A stretch of 64,000 nucleotides of DNA. Source: Pseudomonas guariconensis. GTDB lineage: Bacteria > Pseudomonadota > Gammaproteobacteria > Pseudomonadales > Pseudomonadaceae. This document shows, piece by piece, positions 1 to 11,898 of the stretch (its first letter is position 1; the number at the start of each line of letters is the position of its first letter). The notes below the pieces were generated by a model. The model worked only from the letters and a program-made list of their open reading frames with translations. It searched no databases and was not told where the DNA came from. Position numbers and translations under genes: made by a program. The stretch covers positions 1 through 64,000 of the forward strand of contig NZ_FMYX01000002.1 of assembly GCF_900102675.1 (NCBI RefSeq), read 5' to 3'.

Positions 1-1
1 C

Positions 2-718
2 CCCGAGATCATGCGCGCCAGCGCTGCCCTGGCCGACGAGCTGGACGTGCGCCTGCACACCCACCTGGCCGAAACCCTCGATGAAGAGGACTTCTGCCTG
101 CAGCGCTTCGGCCTGCGTACCGTCGATTACCTGGACAGCGTTGGCTGGCTCGGCCCGCGTACTTGGCTCGCCCATGGCATTCACTTCAACAACGAGGAAA
201 TTGCCCGCCTGGGCGAGGCCGGCACCGGCATCTGCCATTGCCCGAGCTCGAACATGCGCCTGGCTTCCGGCATCTGCCCGACCGTGGAACTGGAAGCCGC
301 CGGCGCACCGGTTGGCCTAGGCGTCGACGGTTCGGCCTCCAACGATGCTTCGAACATGATCCTCGAAGCCCGTCAGGCCCTGTACCTGCAGCGCCTGCGC
401 TATGGCGCCGAGCAGATCACCCCCGAGCGAGCCCTGGGCTGGGCGACCCGAGGCTCGGCACGTCTGCTGGGACGTAGCGACATTGGCGAGCTGGCCGTCG
501 GCAAGCAGGCAGATCTGGCGCTGTTCAAGCTCGACGAGCTGCGCTTCTCCGGTAGCCACGATCCACTCTCGGCGCTGCTGCTGTGTGGTGCCGACCGCGC
601 CGACCGGGTCATGGTCGCAGGCCAATGGCGCGTCATCGACGGGCAGATCGAGGGCCTAGATGTACAAGGCCTGATTGCTGACCACCGCCAAGCTGCCGCC
701 CAGCTGATCGCCGGCTGA
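2..718 (+). CDS. 8-oxoguanine deaminase (C-terminal part)
   Basis: This gene enters from the left edge, so its start is missing and only about 238 codons are visible. The product belongs to the amidohydrolase superfamily (TrzN/AtzB-like group). Visible features are a metal/substrate histidine motif (HTHLAET), a second His in LAHGIHF, HCPSSNMRLASG and the late active-site Asp in GVDGSASND. In pseudomonads this subfamily deaminates 8-oxoguanine to urate in purine salvage, which fits the adenine deaminase gene that follows on the same strand. A hydroxyatrazine-type aminohydrolase is the main alternative. The N-terminal metal-binding motif cannot be checked here. Confidence 0.8.
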   Translation, partial: PEIMRASAALADELDVRLHTHLAETLDEEDFCLQRFGLRTVDYLDSVGWLGPRTWLAHGIHFNNEEIARLGEAGTGICHCPSSNMRLASGICPTVELEAAGAPVGLGVDGSASNDASNMILEARQALYLQRLRYGAEQITPERALGWATRGSARLLGRSDIGELAVGKQADLALFKLDELRFSGSHDPLSALLLCGADRADRVMVAGQWRVIDGQIEGLDVQGLIADHRQAAAQLIAG

Positions 719-750
719 TCCTGCACGGAGGCAGAAGCCCTCAGCCTCGT

Positions 751-1829
<1,079 letters not shown>

Positions 1830-1863
1830 CTTGCCCCTCTGGCTGGCCCGCCCGGGCTAGCCC

Positions 1864-2577
1864 CTAGCCAACCTGCAAGGCTGGCATGCGGGCGATACGG
1901 TTGATCTGCTGGACGCCCAGTGGAGAGATCTGCAACGCCCGCGAGCCTTCCTGTTCGCACAGCCAACCCGATTGCAGGAACAGCCTGAACAAAGCGTGGC
2001 CCAGGCTGCCTCCCAGGTGCGGCCCCTGATCGCTCCATTCATTGCAGTGACAAATCATGCAGCCGTTCTTCTGACCGGATGCCAACGCCTCGGTGTAGAC
2101 CCCGACAGCGGCCAATTGGGCCCGGCCTTCGAGGCTGACCCTCGGCTGCTGCTGGGTGCCTTCCAGCCACCCGGCTACGATCAGCCGATGCAGCAGATCG
2201 GCCGCCAGCTCTCCCCCGAGATGGTCGCCACAGCGGCGCGCCCGACGCATGGACATGGGCACCTGCAAAGGTGTGGCTTGTGTGTTTCCTTGCCCGCGGC
2301 TTTCGAGATGCACACTGGCCAAGGCTTCCACCGCCGCTCCCACCTGCGGCGTGGCGAGACGGAAATACCGCTTGCGGCCACGTGACTCCAGCCTGAGCAG
2401 GCCCGCCGACGACAACAGCGACAGGTGCGCACAGGCGGACGACGAGGTCAGGCCGGTCATCAGGGCCAACTCATCGGCAGGGCGAGGGACCCCGTCGATC
2501 AATGCCCATAACATGGCGCTGCGCTTGGGGTCGGCCATCAGGCCGGCGATCTGGGCGATACTGCTGACTGCTTTCAT
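1864..2577 (-). CDS. ArsR-family winged-helix transcriptional regulator
   Basis: A 237-residue protein whose first 100 residues form an ArsR/SmtB-type winged helix (AGLMADPKRSAMLWALIDG, then ADELALMTGLTSSSACAHLSLL, then RKRYFRLA). The C-terminal 130 residues are an extension seen in the longer ArsR-like regulators; its ligand is unknown, and the Cys-containing stretch MICHCNEW could bind metal or sense redox state. The ATG at 2577 is chosen over the TTG at 2583 because GGGAG sits six bases upstream of it. No gene lies next to it on its own strand, so the target cannot be inferred from context. Confidence 0.8.
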   Translation of the reverse strand: MKAVSSIAQIAGLMADPKRSAMLWALIDGVPRPADELALMTGLTSSSACAHLSLLSSAGLLRLESRGRKRYFRLATPQVGAAVEALASVHLESRGQGNTQATPLQVPMSMRRARRCGDHLGGELAADLLHRLIVAGWLEGTQQQPRVSLEGRAQLAAVGVYTEALASGQKNGCMICHCNEWSDQGPHLGGSLGHALFRLFLQSGWLCEQEGSRALQISPLGVQQINRIARMPALQVG

Positions 2578-3163
2578 TTCCAACTCCCTGCATGATCACG
2601 TCGGTTCCTATCGGCCAACCGCCAGCGTGGCACCTCTGCCGGAACTGGCAAGAACGGATACGCCGGAGCCCGCAAACGACGCAAGGCGCTCCGGTCGCGC
2701 TCGAATCGACGCAGTCTCTTGCCGTTCCCTGGCAGGGAAATCTCTCTCGCTGGTACTGGCCGGGCTAGCCAGTATAAGTCGCTACAGGCCTTGCGCCTGC
2801 GCCGGCAGCCGGCGTCCACAGAGCAGAACAGCATTGGGGGGTATCACCCTCGGCCAGGCTTGCGGCGTTGCGCCAGGCTTCGGCCAGAGCGCCATGTAAC
2901 CGGTGGCCCCATGACAGCGAGCACGCGGTCCCACAGAGGCCGACAGTCTCAGCTCAATGCAGGAAACAATACCGACGCAAACCTTCCTCATGTACGGCAG
3001 GCCAAAGCGAAGCTTCCACATGCTACTGAACATTGCCCGAACCGACCGGGCGTCCCCCCGACCAGAGGCACGACCGTCAGTCCGAAGGCCTGTACCAAGC
3101 CATGGCACCCGCAAGTGGCAGCGCTAAACTGCATCGGCTCCCGCCCATTGGAGGTATGCCGCG
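2578..3163. other. Gap without a convincing gene
   Basis: Long open frames cross this stretch on both strands, but none has a ribosome binding site, a recognisable domain or natural protein composition. The only structure noted is an inverted repeat, TACTGGC/GCCAGTA at 2754-2774, which could be an operator or a weak hairpin. It may hold the promoter of the ArsR gene and that of the small gene at 3164. Confidence 0.4.
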
Positions 3164-3361
3164 ATGAAGATTGTCGTCAGTGCTTCGAACCGCAACCCCA
3201 ACTGCCCGTGGCAAGTCCGGCTCGATCAGCATGTGGTGAGTTTCCGCAGCGAAGCCGAAGCTCGCTCGTTCGTTGCCACGCTGGAAAGTCGCCTGCAGGC
3301 GCCTCACCCCCTCATGCGGGACGCCTGGCCTGCAAGCGCCGAGTCAACATCGCGACACTGA
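3164..3361 (+). CDS. Small hypothetical protein
   Basis: A 65-residue cytoplasmic protein of unknown function (starts MKIVVSASNRNP). TTGGAGG lies at a good distance upstream of the ATG, and the first 45 residues (HVVSFRSEAEARSFVATLE) look like a compact alpha/beta fold. Its last 50 bases overlap the 3' end of the convergent exporter gene, so the C-terminal residues are constrained by the opposite strand and are probably not conserved. I recognise no family. Confidence 0.6.
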   Translation: MKIVVSASNRNPNCPWQVRLDQHVVSFRSEAEARSFVATLESRLQAPHPLMRDAWPASAESTSRH

Positions 3362-4493
3362 CGACCAGCACGCCACACAAGCTGATCACCAAGGCCATGG
3401 GCACCGCACTGCCATCGTGCAGCACGCCCACGAGCGCTGCCGCGCCGGCAGCGACGCTGAACTGCGCGCAGCCCATCAAGGCCGAGGCACTACCGGCCCT
3501 GGCGCCTTGACCGCTCATGGCGCACGCCGATGCGTTGGGGATGATGCAGCCCAGGCTTGCGATGCACAGGAACAACGGCACCAGCAGTGGCCACAACGAC
3601 TCCGGCCGCAACGCCGCGACGCACAGCAGCGCCAAGCCCGCCAGCAGGTACAACCACACCGCCCGCGCCAACAGGAATGCCGGGCCGCGCTTGGCCAGCA
3701 GACGCGCATTGACCTGGGCCATGAGGATGAAGCCTGCGGCATTGGTGCCGAACAGCCAGCCATAGTGCTCGGCGGGAACGCCATACAGCTTGATGAACAC
3801 AAAGGGGGAGCCGGCGATGTAGGCGAACATACCGGCAATGGCGATTCCACCGGTCAGAGCGTGCCCCAGGAACACCCGATCACCGAGCAAACGCAGGTAC
3901 TGGCGCAAGGCACCGGACAGCGGTTGGCGAGGCATGTCCGGCGGCAGGCTTTCCGGCAGCCCCAGGCTCACCGCGAGCAGACAAGCCGCACTGAACAGGC
4001 TCAAGGCCAGGAAAATCGACTGCCAGCCCGACACATTGACCAGCACCCCGCCTAGCATCGGTGCCAGGATCGGCGCCAGCCCCATCACCAGCATCAACTG
4101 CGAGAACACCTTGGCCGAGGCCACCGGGTCGCACTTGTCGCTGACAATGGCCCGCGACAGTACCATCCCCGCGCAACCGCCCAGGGCCTGGACGAAACGC
4201 GCCAGCACCAGCGTCTGGAGGTTCGGTGCATAGGCACAAGCCAGGGAAGCCAGGGTGAACAGAGTGATGCCGAACAGCAGCGGCGTACGTCGGCCGAAGC
4301 GATCGGCCACCGGGCCATAGGCCAACTGGCCGAGCGACAGGCCGAGGAAGTAGGCCGCCAGTGTGGTCTGGACGTGCTTTTCGTCGGTGCCGAAGGCTTG
4401 CGCCATGGCGGGGAAAGCGGGCAGGTAGAAGTCGATCGCCAGGGGCCCGAACGCACTGAGGGCGCCCAGGATCAACACTATTCGCAGGTTCAT
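3312..4493 (-). CDS. Bcr/CflA-family multidrug efflux MFS transporter
   Basis: A 393-residue inner-membrane protein with about 12 hydrophobic segments. The start LILGALSAFGPLAIDFYLPA and the loop QLAYGPVADRFGRR (MFS motif A between TM2 and TM3) are typical of the Bcr/CflA proton-drug antiporter group. The length matches the family. The substrate cannot be read from sequence. It converges on, and overlaps by 50 bp, the small gene on the plus strand, and lies downstream of copZ on the same strand, separated from it by a likely terminator. Confidence 0.88.
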   Translation of the reverse strand: MNLRIVLILGALSAFGPLAIDFYLPAFPAMAQAFGTDEKHVQTTLAAYFLGLSLGQLAYGPVADRFGRRTPLLFGITLFTLASLACAYAPNLQTLVLARFVQALGGCAGMVLSRAIVSDKCDPVASAKVFSQLMLVMGLAPILAPMLGGVLVNVSGWQSIFLALSLFSAACLLAVSLGLPESLPPDMPRQPLSGALRQYLRLLGDRVFLGHALTGGIAIAGMFAYIAGSPFVFIKLYGVPAEHYGWLFGTNAAGFILMAQVNARLLAKRGPAFLLARAVWLYLLAGLALLCVAALRPESLWPLLVPLFLCIASLGCIIPNASACAMSGQGARAGSASALMGCAQFSVAAGAAALVGVLHDGSAVPMALVISLCGVLVVSVAMLTRRLQARRPA

Positions 4494-4564
4494 CGGGAAT
4501 CCATAGCTGGCTAAGCAAGTGCGTCAGTCTACCTGCACTGGGCCCGATCAGCTTGAAAACCTTT

Positions 4565-4592
4565 GTAATAAATGGGGGCGCCATGCACCCCC
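4565..4592 (-). terminator. Rho-independent terminator after copZ
   Basis: Read on the minus strand, an 8-bp stem with one mismatch (arms 4585-4592 and 4574-4581, loop of three) is followed by ATTTATTA. It begins seven bases after the copZ stop codon. Confidence 0.5.
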
Positions 4593-4598
4593 GGACGA

Positions 4599-4796
4599 TC
4601 AGGCTTGCTCAGCCTGGTAACCTTCCTCACGAATCGCCGCCAGGATCTGCTCGGCAGCCAACTGGCTCTGTACGCGCACTTGCTGGCTCGGCAGATCGAC
4701 CTGCACCTGGGCAGCCGCATCCTGTGCCTGCACCGCTCGGGTTACCGCCTTCACGCAATGGCCGCAGGTCATGCCTTGAACATTGAACACTTGCAT
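4599..4796 (-). CDS. copZ: Copper chaperone CopZ (HMA domain)
   Basis: A 65-residue single heavy-metal-associated domain with the Cu(I)-binding GMTCGHC motif (Cys11 and Cys14). It is expected to buffer cytoplasmic copper and hand it to the CopA ATPase encoded 580 bp away. The gene is transcribed away from copA from its own CueR-type promoter (see 4832-4854), so chaperone and pump would be induced together by copper. GGAGACACC lies just upstream of the start. Confidence 0.9.
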   Translation of the reverse strand: MQVFNVQGMTCGHCVKAVTRAVQAQDAAAQVQVDLPSQQVRVQSQLAAEQILAAIREEGYQAEQA

Positions 4797-4823
4797 CGGG
4801 TGTCTCCTTCAGGGGTTTTTCGC

Positions 4824-4854
4824 AGTCTCGTCCTTACCATCATGGCAAGGTCAA
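4824..4854 (-). promoter_or_regulatory. CueR-type copper promoter of copZ
   Basis: On the minus strand TTGACC (-35, 4854-4849) leads into a dyad, CCTTGCCAT/ATGGTAAGG, over 4850-4832 with one mismatch. A 19-bp spacer then puts a weak -10 (GAGACT) at 4829-4824. The long spacer with a dyad inside it is characteristic of promoters activated by MerR/CueR regulators. The start codon of copZ is about 28 bases further on. Confidence 0.75.
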
Positions 4855-4940
4855 GTATTGCGTTGACCGGCCGGGCTGGAAATCCGCGCGCGGCTCGGCC
4901 AAGCTGCGCCTTTGACGATTTGGCAAGCAGGAGATTCTTC

Positions 4941-5327
4941 ATGTTCAGGGCAGCATTGGGCCTGGTTGGATTGCTGGGCACACTGGCCGCGGTGCCGCCA
5001 GCCAGCGCCGAAGGCAACTCGGACTACAGCGTGCTGATCATTTCCCGGGAACGCCTGGAAGTGGCCACCAGTTGCGAGATCGGCATCTACCTCAACGACC
5101 AGCTCTCCGGGCGCCTGTTCCAGGAGCAGTCCACCTCCTTCAATTTGCCACCCGGCCCGGTGGACGTCCGCCTGCGCCTGTTGCCAGGACAGGTGCCCGG
5201 CTGCGCGCCCGGTATCGAAGACCAACGCAGCACACGCCTGAGCCTACAGGCCGGACAGATCAGCAAATACCGCATCGCCATGGGTGCCAATGGGCTGCAG
5301 TTGAAGAGGGCCGGCTTGGGGTATTGA
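4941..5327 (+). CDS. Hypothetical periplasmic protein in the copper locus
   Basis: A 128-residue protein with a clear signal peptide (about residues 1-23, ending PASAEG) and a mature part rich in beta-strand, with two cysteines (SCEIG and PGCAPG) that could form a disulfide or bind metal. CAGGAG precedes the ATG. I do not recognise the family. It lies between the divergent copZ and copA promoters, and its TGA stop is embedded in the -35 element of the copA promoter. This suggests a stable association with copper homeostasis but does not prove one. Confidence 0.7.
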   Translation: MFRAALGLVGLLGTLAAVPPASAEGNSDYSVLIISRERLEVATSCEIGIYLNDQLSGRLFQEQSTSFNLPPGPVDVRLRLLPGQVPGCAPGIEDQRSTRLSLQAGQISKYRIAMGANGLQLKRAGLGY

Positions 5328-5354
5328 CCTTCCCCGTGTGGCAAGGTTGATGCT
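5324..5354 (+). promoter_or_regulatory. CueR-type copper promoter of copA
   Basis: TTGACC (5324-5329) overlaps the dyad ACCTT(C)CC...GGCAAGGT over 5327-5347. After a 19-bp spacer comes GATGCT (5349-5354) as -10. The layout mirrors the copZ promoter and is the expected target of CueR, encoded downstream. Transcription would start about 20 bases before the copA ATG. Confidence 0.8.
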
Positions 5355-5379
5355 GAAGGCCTGTCCAAGGAGGAGAGCC

Positions 5380-7775
<2,396 letters not shown>

Positions 7776-7779
<4 letters not shown>

Positions 7780-8180
7780 ACATCGGCCAGGCCGCCCGCA
7801 GCAGCGGGCTCAGCACCAAGATGATCCGTTACTACGAGTCCATCGGCCTGCTCAAGCCGGCCGTGCGCAGCGACAGTGGCTATCGCCTGTACCAACAGGA
7901 CGATCTGCACACCCTGGCGTTCATCAAGCGCTCGCGTGACCTGGGGTTTTCCCTGGAGGAGGTGGCCAAGCTGCTGACCCTCTGGCAGGACCGCCAGCGC
8001 GCCAGCGCAGACGTCAAAGCCCTGGCGATGCAACACATCGAGGCGCTGAACAAGCGGATCGAGGAACTGGTCAGTCTGCGTGACACGCTCAGCGACCTGG
8101 CTGCCCACTGTCAGGGCAATGACCGTCCGGACTGCCCGATCCTCAAGGACCTGGCCAACGGCAAGAGCTGCTGCGCCTGA
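7776..8180 (+). CDS. cueR: Cu(I)-responsive MerR-family regulator CueR
   Basis: A 134-residue MerR-family activator: N-terminal winged helix ([20 protein letters not shown]), a dimerisation coiled coil around residues 75-108, and the metal loop with Cys112 and Cys120 spaced C-x7-C, as in CueR. It should activate the copZ and copA promoters described above. Because it is co-transcribed with copA, copper would also raise its own level. The ATG at 7776 overlaps the copA stop; the longer in-frame start at 7731 would lie inside copA and lacks family support. Confidence 0.93.
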
Positions 8181-8187
8181 TCCTGCT

Positions 8188-8218
8188 CTGCAGGAGCGGC
8201 CCTAGGTCGCTGCTGCAG
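8188..8218. repeat. REP-like hairpin after cueR
   Basis: An 11-bp stem with one mismatch (8188-8198 against 8208-8218) encloses a nine-base loop and contains GGAGCGGCC, a REP-type core. There is no T-run, so it is a REP element or a weak terminator of the copA-cueR mRNA. Confidence 0.5.
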
Positions 8219-8233
8219 GCTGGGCGCAAATCA

Positions 8234-8247
8234 TGACCGATCGGTCA
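8234..8247. promoter_or_regulatory. Perfect 14-bp palindrome upstream of the chemoreceptor
   Basis: TGACCGATCGGTCA is a perfect palindrome 112 bases before the receptor ATG, in non-coding DNA. It has the shape of a dimeric regulator site. A closely similar GACC-AATC-GGTC lies upstream of the diguanylate cyclase gene at 48188. The cognate regulator is unknown. Confidence 0.35.
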
Positions 8248-8285
8248 CAAAACACGATTTTGGCTAATAAATCTGGGCACTCCCC

Positions 8286-8312
8286 TACAAAAAAGCCGAA
8301 TGCTGCCGATGT
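8286..8312 (+). promoter_or_regulatory. Possible sigma-28 (FliA) promoter
   Basis: TACAA (8286-8290) and GCCGATGT (8305-8312), 14 bases apart, partly match the FliA consensus (TAAA/TCAAG, about 15, GCCGATAA), the usual class for Pseudomonas chemoreceptors. The match is incomplete, so this is tentative. Confidence 0.3.
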
Positions 8313-8359
8313 CTAAGACACCTGCCTCAGGTATCGATAAAAACAATCGGGGATCGTGG

Positions 8360-10303
8360 ATGAACATCAAGCAAAAACTGACCTGGGCCTTCGCCATTAT
8401 CGCGGGCCTGCCCATCGTCCTCGTGGCCACCTTGGTGGTGCTCAACCTGCGCAGTGAAGCCCGTGAAGACTTCCTCGGCAACAGCAGCCGGGAAATCCGC
8501 CAAGTCGGCAATGCGATGAACCTGTTCTTCCAGGGCATCGAGCAGAACGTGAACTACATTGCGGCACAACCGGTGGTCGCAGCGACCGGCAACAACCTGA
8601 ACAAGTACCTGACCGCCAACCCGACCCGGGAGCTGGGCGAGCAGGACAAACAAGTCTTCGAGTTCATGACCCGCCTGGCCGAGGCCCATCCCAGCTATGC
8701 CTACATCTCCTACGGCGTGAGCGACGGCGGCTACGTCGGCTGGCCGAACGACGACACCTTCGCCAACTACGACCCCCGCCAGCGCCCCTGGTACCAGCTG
8801 GCCCTGGCCAACCCCGGCAAGACCTTGCGCACTGCACCTTACTACTGGGCATCCGGCGACGTGGTGCAGATCAGTGTGGTACGCGCGGTGGGCAACGCAC
8901 TGGGCAGCCTGGGCGGCGTCGTGAGTATCGATGTGTCGCTCAATGGACTGACTGATCTGCTCAAGCAGATCAAGCTGGGCGAAACCGGCTACCTGATGTT
9001 GGTCGAGAAAAACGGCAACGTGATCGTCGACCCGCGCGACCCCAACCACAACTTCAAGCAACTGGACAGCTTCGGCGACGGCTATGCCACCCTGGCCAAG
9101 GCCGACAAGGGCCTGGTCGAAGTAGAGCTGGGCGGCGAACGCTACATGGCCAACATCTATCCCGACGCCCAGACGGGCTGGACCTTCATCGGCCTGATCC
9201 GCCACGACGAAGTCATGCAGACCACCACCCGCCTGACCTGGGTGATCGGCACCATCGCCCTGGTCCTGGCCTTGCTGTTCGCAGGTGTCGGCGCGGCCTT
9301 CGCCAAACTCATCGTGCGGCCGATCAATAGCGTCAGCAGCGGCCTGGAAGACATCGCCCAGGGCGAAGGCGACCTGACCCGCAGCCTGGAGATCCACGGC
9401 CGCGACGAAACCGCGCAACTGGCCAACTGGTTCAACCAGTTCCTCGGCGCCATCCGCAGTTTGATCCAGCACATCGGCGCCGCCGCCGGGCAGATCCTGC
9501 ATACCTCCAGCAGCTCGACCCGCGTCTCCAGCGACATGAGCGAAGCGGCCAGCCGCCAACGCGAGTCGGTGGACATGGTTTCCACCGCCTTCCACGAAAT
9601 GGTCGCCACCGCCAACGAAGTGGCCCGCTCCTGCAGCCAGGCGGCGCAGTCGGCCGACAGCGGCCAGCAGCAGGCCCGCGAAGGCCAGCAGCAGATCGAC
9701 GCGGCGGTGCAAAGCGTGGACCGCCTGAGCCAGGAGATCGAGCAGTCGGCCCAGTCGATCCAGCAACTGGAACGCGACAGCAATGCCATCCAGTCGATTC
9801 TCGGCACCATCCGTTCAATCGCCGAACAGACCAACCTGCTGGCCCTGAACGCCGCCATCGAAGCCGCCCGCGCCGGCGAGCAAGGCCGTGGCTTTGCCGT
9901 GGTCGCCGACGAAGTCCGCGCCTTGGCTAAGCGCACCGCCGATTCCACTGCCGAGATCGACGGCCTGCTGGGCAACCTCGCCTCGCGCACCGCCGAGGTC
10001 GCAGAGCAGATGCACGCAAGCCTCGAGGTCTCGCAGCAGTCGGTCAGCCGCATTGGCCTGGCGCGTGACAGTTTCGGGCAGATCCGCGAGTCGGTGGACA
10101 TCATTCGCGACATGAACACCCAGATCGCCACTGCCGCCGAAGAGCAACATCAGGTGGCCGAGGACATCAACCGCCACATCAGCCAGATCCACGGCGATGC
10201 ACAGTTGGTGGCCGAGCTGGCCCAGGCCGCACGTCAGGACTCCGAGAGCCTGGCGGGGCTGTCCAATGAGCTGGATGCACTGGTGCGCAGGTTCCGTACC
10301 TGA
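8360..10303 (+). CDS. Methyl-accepting chemotaxis protein with dCACHE sensor
   Basis: A 647-residue inner-membrane chemoreceptor. TM1 is at about residues 9-30. A periplasmic double-CACHE domain spans about 35-290, with the ligand-pocket signature [12 protein letters not shown] and the later [14 protein letters not shown]2 follows at about 295-322, then HAMP and the cytoplasmic signalling hairpin with its tip [18 protein letters not shown] at about 485-515. Receptors of this class commonly bind amino acids, polyamines or other small amines; the ligand here cannot be fixed. No C-terminal CheR-docking pentapeptide is present (it ends RRFRT). The ATG at 8360 opens with TM1; the in-frame 8300 start adds a poor leader. 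Confidence 0.92.
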   Translation: MNIKQKLTWAFAIIAGLPIVLVATLVVLNLRSEAREDFLGNSSREIRQVGNAMNLFFQGIEQNVNYIAAQPVVAATGNNLNKYLTANPTRELGEQDKQVFEFMTRLAEAHPSYAYISYGVSDGGYVGWPNDDTFANYDPRQRPWYQLALANPGKTLRTAPYYWASGDVVQISVVRAVGNALGSLGGVVSIDVSLNGLTDLLKQIKLGETGYLMLVEKNGNVIVDPRDPNHNFKQLDSFGDGYATLAKADKGLVEVELGGERYMANIYPDAQTGWTFIGLIRHDEVMQTTTRLTWVIGTIALVLALLFAGVGAAFAKLIVRPINSVSSGLEDIAQGEGDLTRSLEIHGRDETAQLANWFNQFLGAIRSLIQHIGAAAGQILHTSSSSTRVSSDMSEAASRQRESVDMVSTAFHEMVATANEVARSCSQAAQSADSGQQQAREGQQQIDAAVQSVDRLSQEIEQSAQSIQQLERDSNAIQSILGTIRSIAEQTNLLALNAAIEAARAGEQGRGFAVVADEVRALAKRTADSTAEIDGLLGNLASRTAEVAEQMHASLEVSQQSVSRIGLARDSFGQIRESVDIIRDMNTQIATAAEEQHQVAEDINRHISQIHGDAQLVAELAQAARQDSESLAGLSNELDALVRRFRT

Positions 10304-10315
10304 GTCATGCCCTTA

Positions 10316-10356
10316 GCGGGTCAATCGGAGCAGCGGTTTCACCTCCGATTGCCCGC
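10316..10356. repeat. Long hairpin after the chemoreceptor gene
   Basis: Arms 10316-10330 and 10343-10356 pair over 14 bp with a single bulged T, around a 12-base loop. No T-run follows, so it is more like a REP element than a standard terminator. The rest of the spacer up to 10501 shows only fragments of REP-type sequence. Confidence 0.55.
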
Positions 10357-10501
10357 GAACGGGCCACGACCTGCGGGCGCTAGAACTGCAACGCCCAGGC
10401 GTGGAGCCCAACGGAGCCTAACAGCCAGGGTTCATCGGCTACTGCGCCAGTGGGAGCTGGCGACAGCCTGCGATGGGCTGCACGGCAGCCCCAGCCGCCC
10501 C

Positions 10502-11779
10502 TCACCGCTCGACGATCATCGTCACCCCCTGCCCTCCCGCCGCGCAAATGGAGATCAGTCCTCGGCCCTTACCGGCCGTGGCCAGCAACTTGGCCATGTT
10601 CGCCAGGATGCGCCCGCCGGTAGCCGCGAACGGATGCCCTGTCGCCAGGGAGCTGCCTTTGACATTAAGCTTGCTGCGATCGATGGCGCCCAACGGCTGC
10701 GCAAGGCCCAGGCGCGTGCGGCAGTACTCCTCATCCTCCCAGGCCTTGAGCGTGCACAGCACCTGGGCGGCGAAGGCCTCGTGAATCTCGTAGTAGTCGA
10801 AATCCTGCAGGGTCAGCCCATTACGCGCCAACAACCGAGGTACCGCGTAGACAGGCGCCATCAACAGCCCTTCGTGACCGGTGACGAAATCCACTGCAGC
10901 GGTCTCGCCATCCACCACATACGCCAGCACAGGCAAGTCGTGCTCCCTGGCCCATTCTTCGGTGCCCAGCAATACCAGTGAGGCGCCATCGGTCAGCGGT
11001 GTGGAGTTGCCGGCCGTCAGGGTGCCCTGCCCGCTGCGGTCGAACGCGGGCTTGAGCTTGGCCAACTGCTCCAAGGTCAGGTCCGCACGCAGGTTGTTGT
11101 CCCGGGCCAGGCCCAGGTAAGGCGTGAGCAAGTCCTCATGCCAGCCCTCATCGAACGAGGCCAGCAGACGTTGATGACTGAGCAGGGCCAGCTCGTCCTG
11201 CTCGGCACGACCAATCTGCCAGGTCTGCGCCATGCGCTCGCAATGCTCGCCCATCGACAGCCCCGTGCGCGCCTCTTCGATACGCGGCAGTTCAGGTAGA
11301 AAGTGCCTGGGACGCAGCTTGAGGAACGGCTTGAGCCGCTCGGGCCAGGTTCTGGCGCTGTTGGCCTGCAACAGGATGCGCCGCAGGCCCGGGCTGACGG
11401 CGATCGGGGCGTCCGAGGCGGTGTCCACGCCGCCGGCGATGGCACAGTCGATCTGCCCGAGGGCAATCTTGTTGGCCGACAGCAGCGCCACCTCCAGGCC
11501 CGTGCCACAGGCCAGCTGAAGGTCATAGGCCGGTGTCTGTGCCGAAAGCCGTGAGCCCAGCACGCTCTCGCGGGTCAGGCTCATGTCGCGGGCATGTTTG
11601 ACCACCGCGCCCGCGGCCACCTCGCCCAGGCGCAAGCCATGCAGATGGCAGCGCTCAATAAGGCCCTCTAGCGCGGCGGTGAGCATCGCCTGGTTGCTGG
11701 CCTTGGCATAGACGCCGTTGGAGCGGGCAAACGGTATTCGGTTGGCGCCCAGGATCGCGACGCGGCGGGGTGAAACCAT
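10502..11779 (-). CDS. Acetyl-CoA C-acyltransferase (thiolase)
   Basis: A 425-residue thiolase of the FadI/FadA-like branch, catalysing acyl-CoA plus acetyl-CoA to 3-ketoacyl-CoA or the reverse cleavage. The nucleophile is Cys91 in QLACGTGLE, the catalytic His lies in YEIHEAFA, and the second Cys is in SICAAGGQG (many thiolases have CxGGGQG, so the Ala is slightly unusual). GHPFAATGGR is also present. It is divergent from the FabG and MaoC genes; the three together could make or degrade 3-hydroxyacyl chains. AGGAA precedes the ATG. Confidence 0.88.
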   Translation of the reverse strand: MVSPRRVAILGANRIPFARSNGVYAKASNQAMLTAALEGLIERCHLHGLRLGEVAAGAVVKHARDMSLTRESVLGSRLSAQTPAYDLQLACGTGLEVALLSANKIALGQIDCAIAGGVDTASDAPIAVSPGLRRILLQANSARTWPERLKPFLKLRPRHFLPELPRIEEARTGLSMGEHCERMAQTWQIGRAEQDELALLSHQRLLASFDEGWHEDLLTPYLGLARDNNLRADLTLEQLAKLKPAFDRSGQGTLTAGNSTPLTDGASLVLLGTEEWAREHDLPVLAYVVDGETAAVDFVTGHEGLLMAPVYAVPRLLARNGLTLQDFDYYEIHEAFAAQVLCTLKAWEDEEYCRTRLGLAQPLGAIDRSKLNVKGSSLATGHPFAATGGRILANMAKLLATAGKGRGLISICAAGGQGVTMIVER

Positions 11780-11898
11780 GGCGCATGTTCCTTCTGAAAC
11801 AATTTGATCCGTACAGACTAGGTGTTTTTACCGCAGTCGAACGACCTCGACACAAACTTGGTCCACACTTGCAAGCTTGTCCCCTGGGAGACCCGCAC

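Noticed and set aside
2719..3510. 263-codon open frame on the plus strand
   Set aside because: It has no ribosome site, unnatural Arg/Pro/Ser-rich composition and runs across the small gene and the exporter; typical of GC-rich shadow frames.
8327..9766. 479-codon open frame opposite the chemoreceptor
   Set aside because: Antisense shadow, Gly/Ala/Asp/Val-rich, no start signal.
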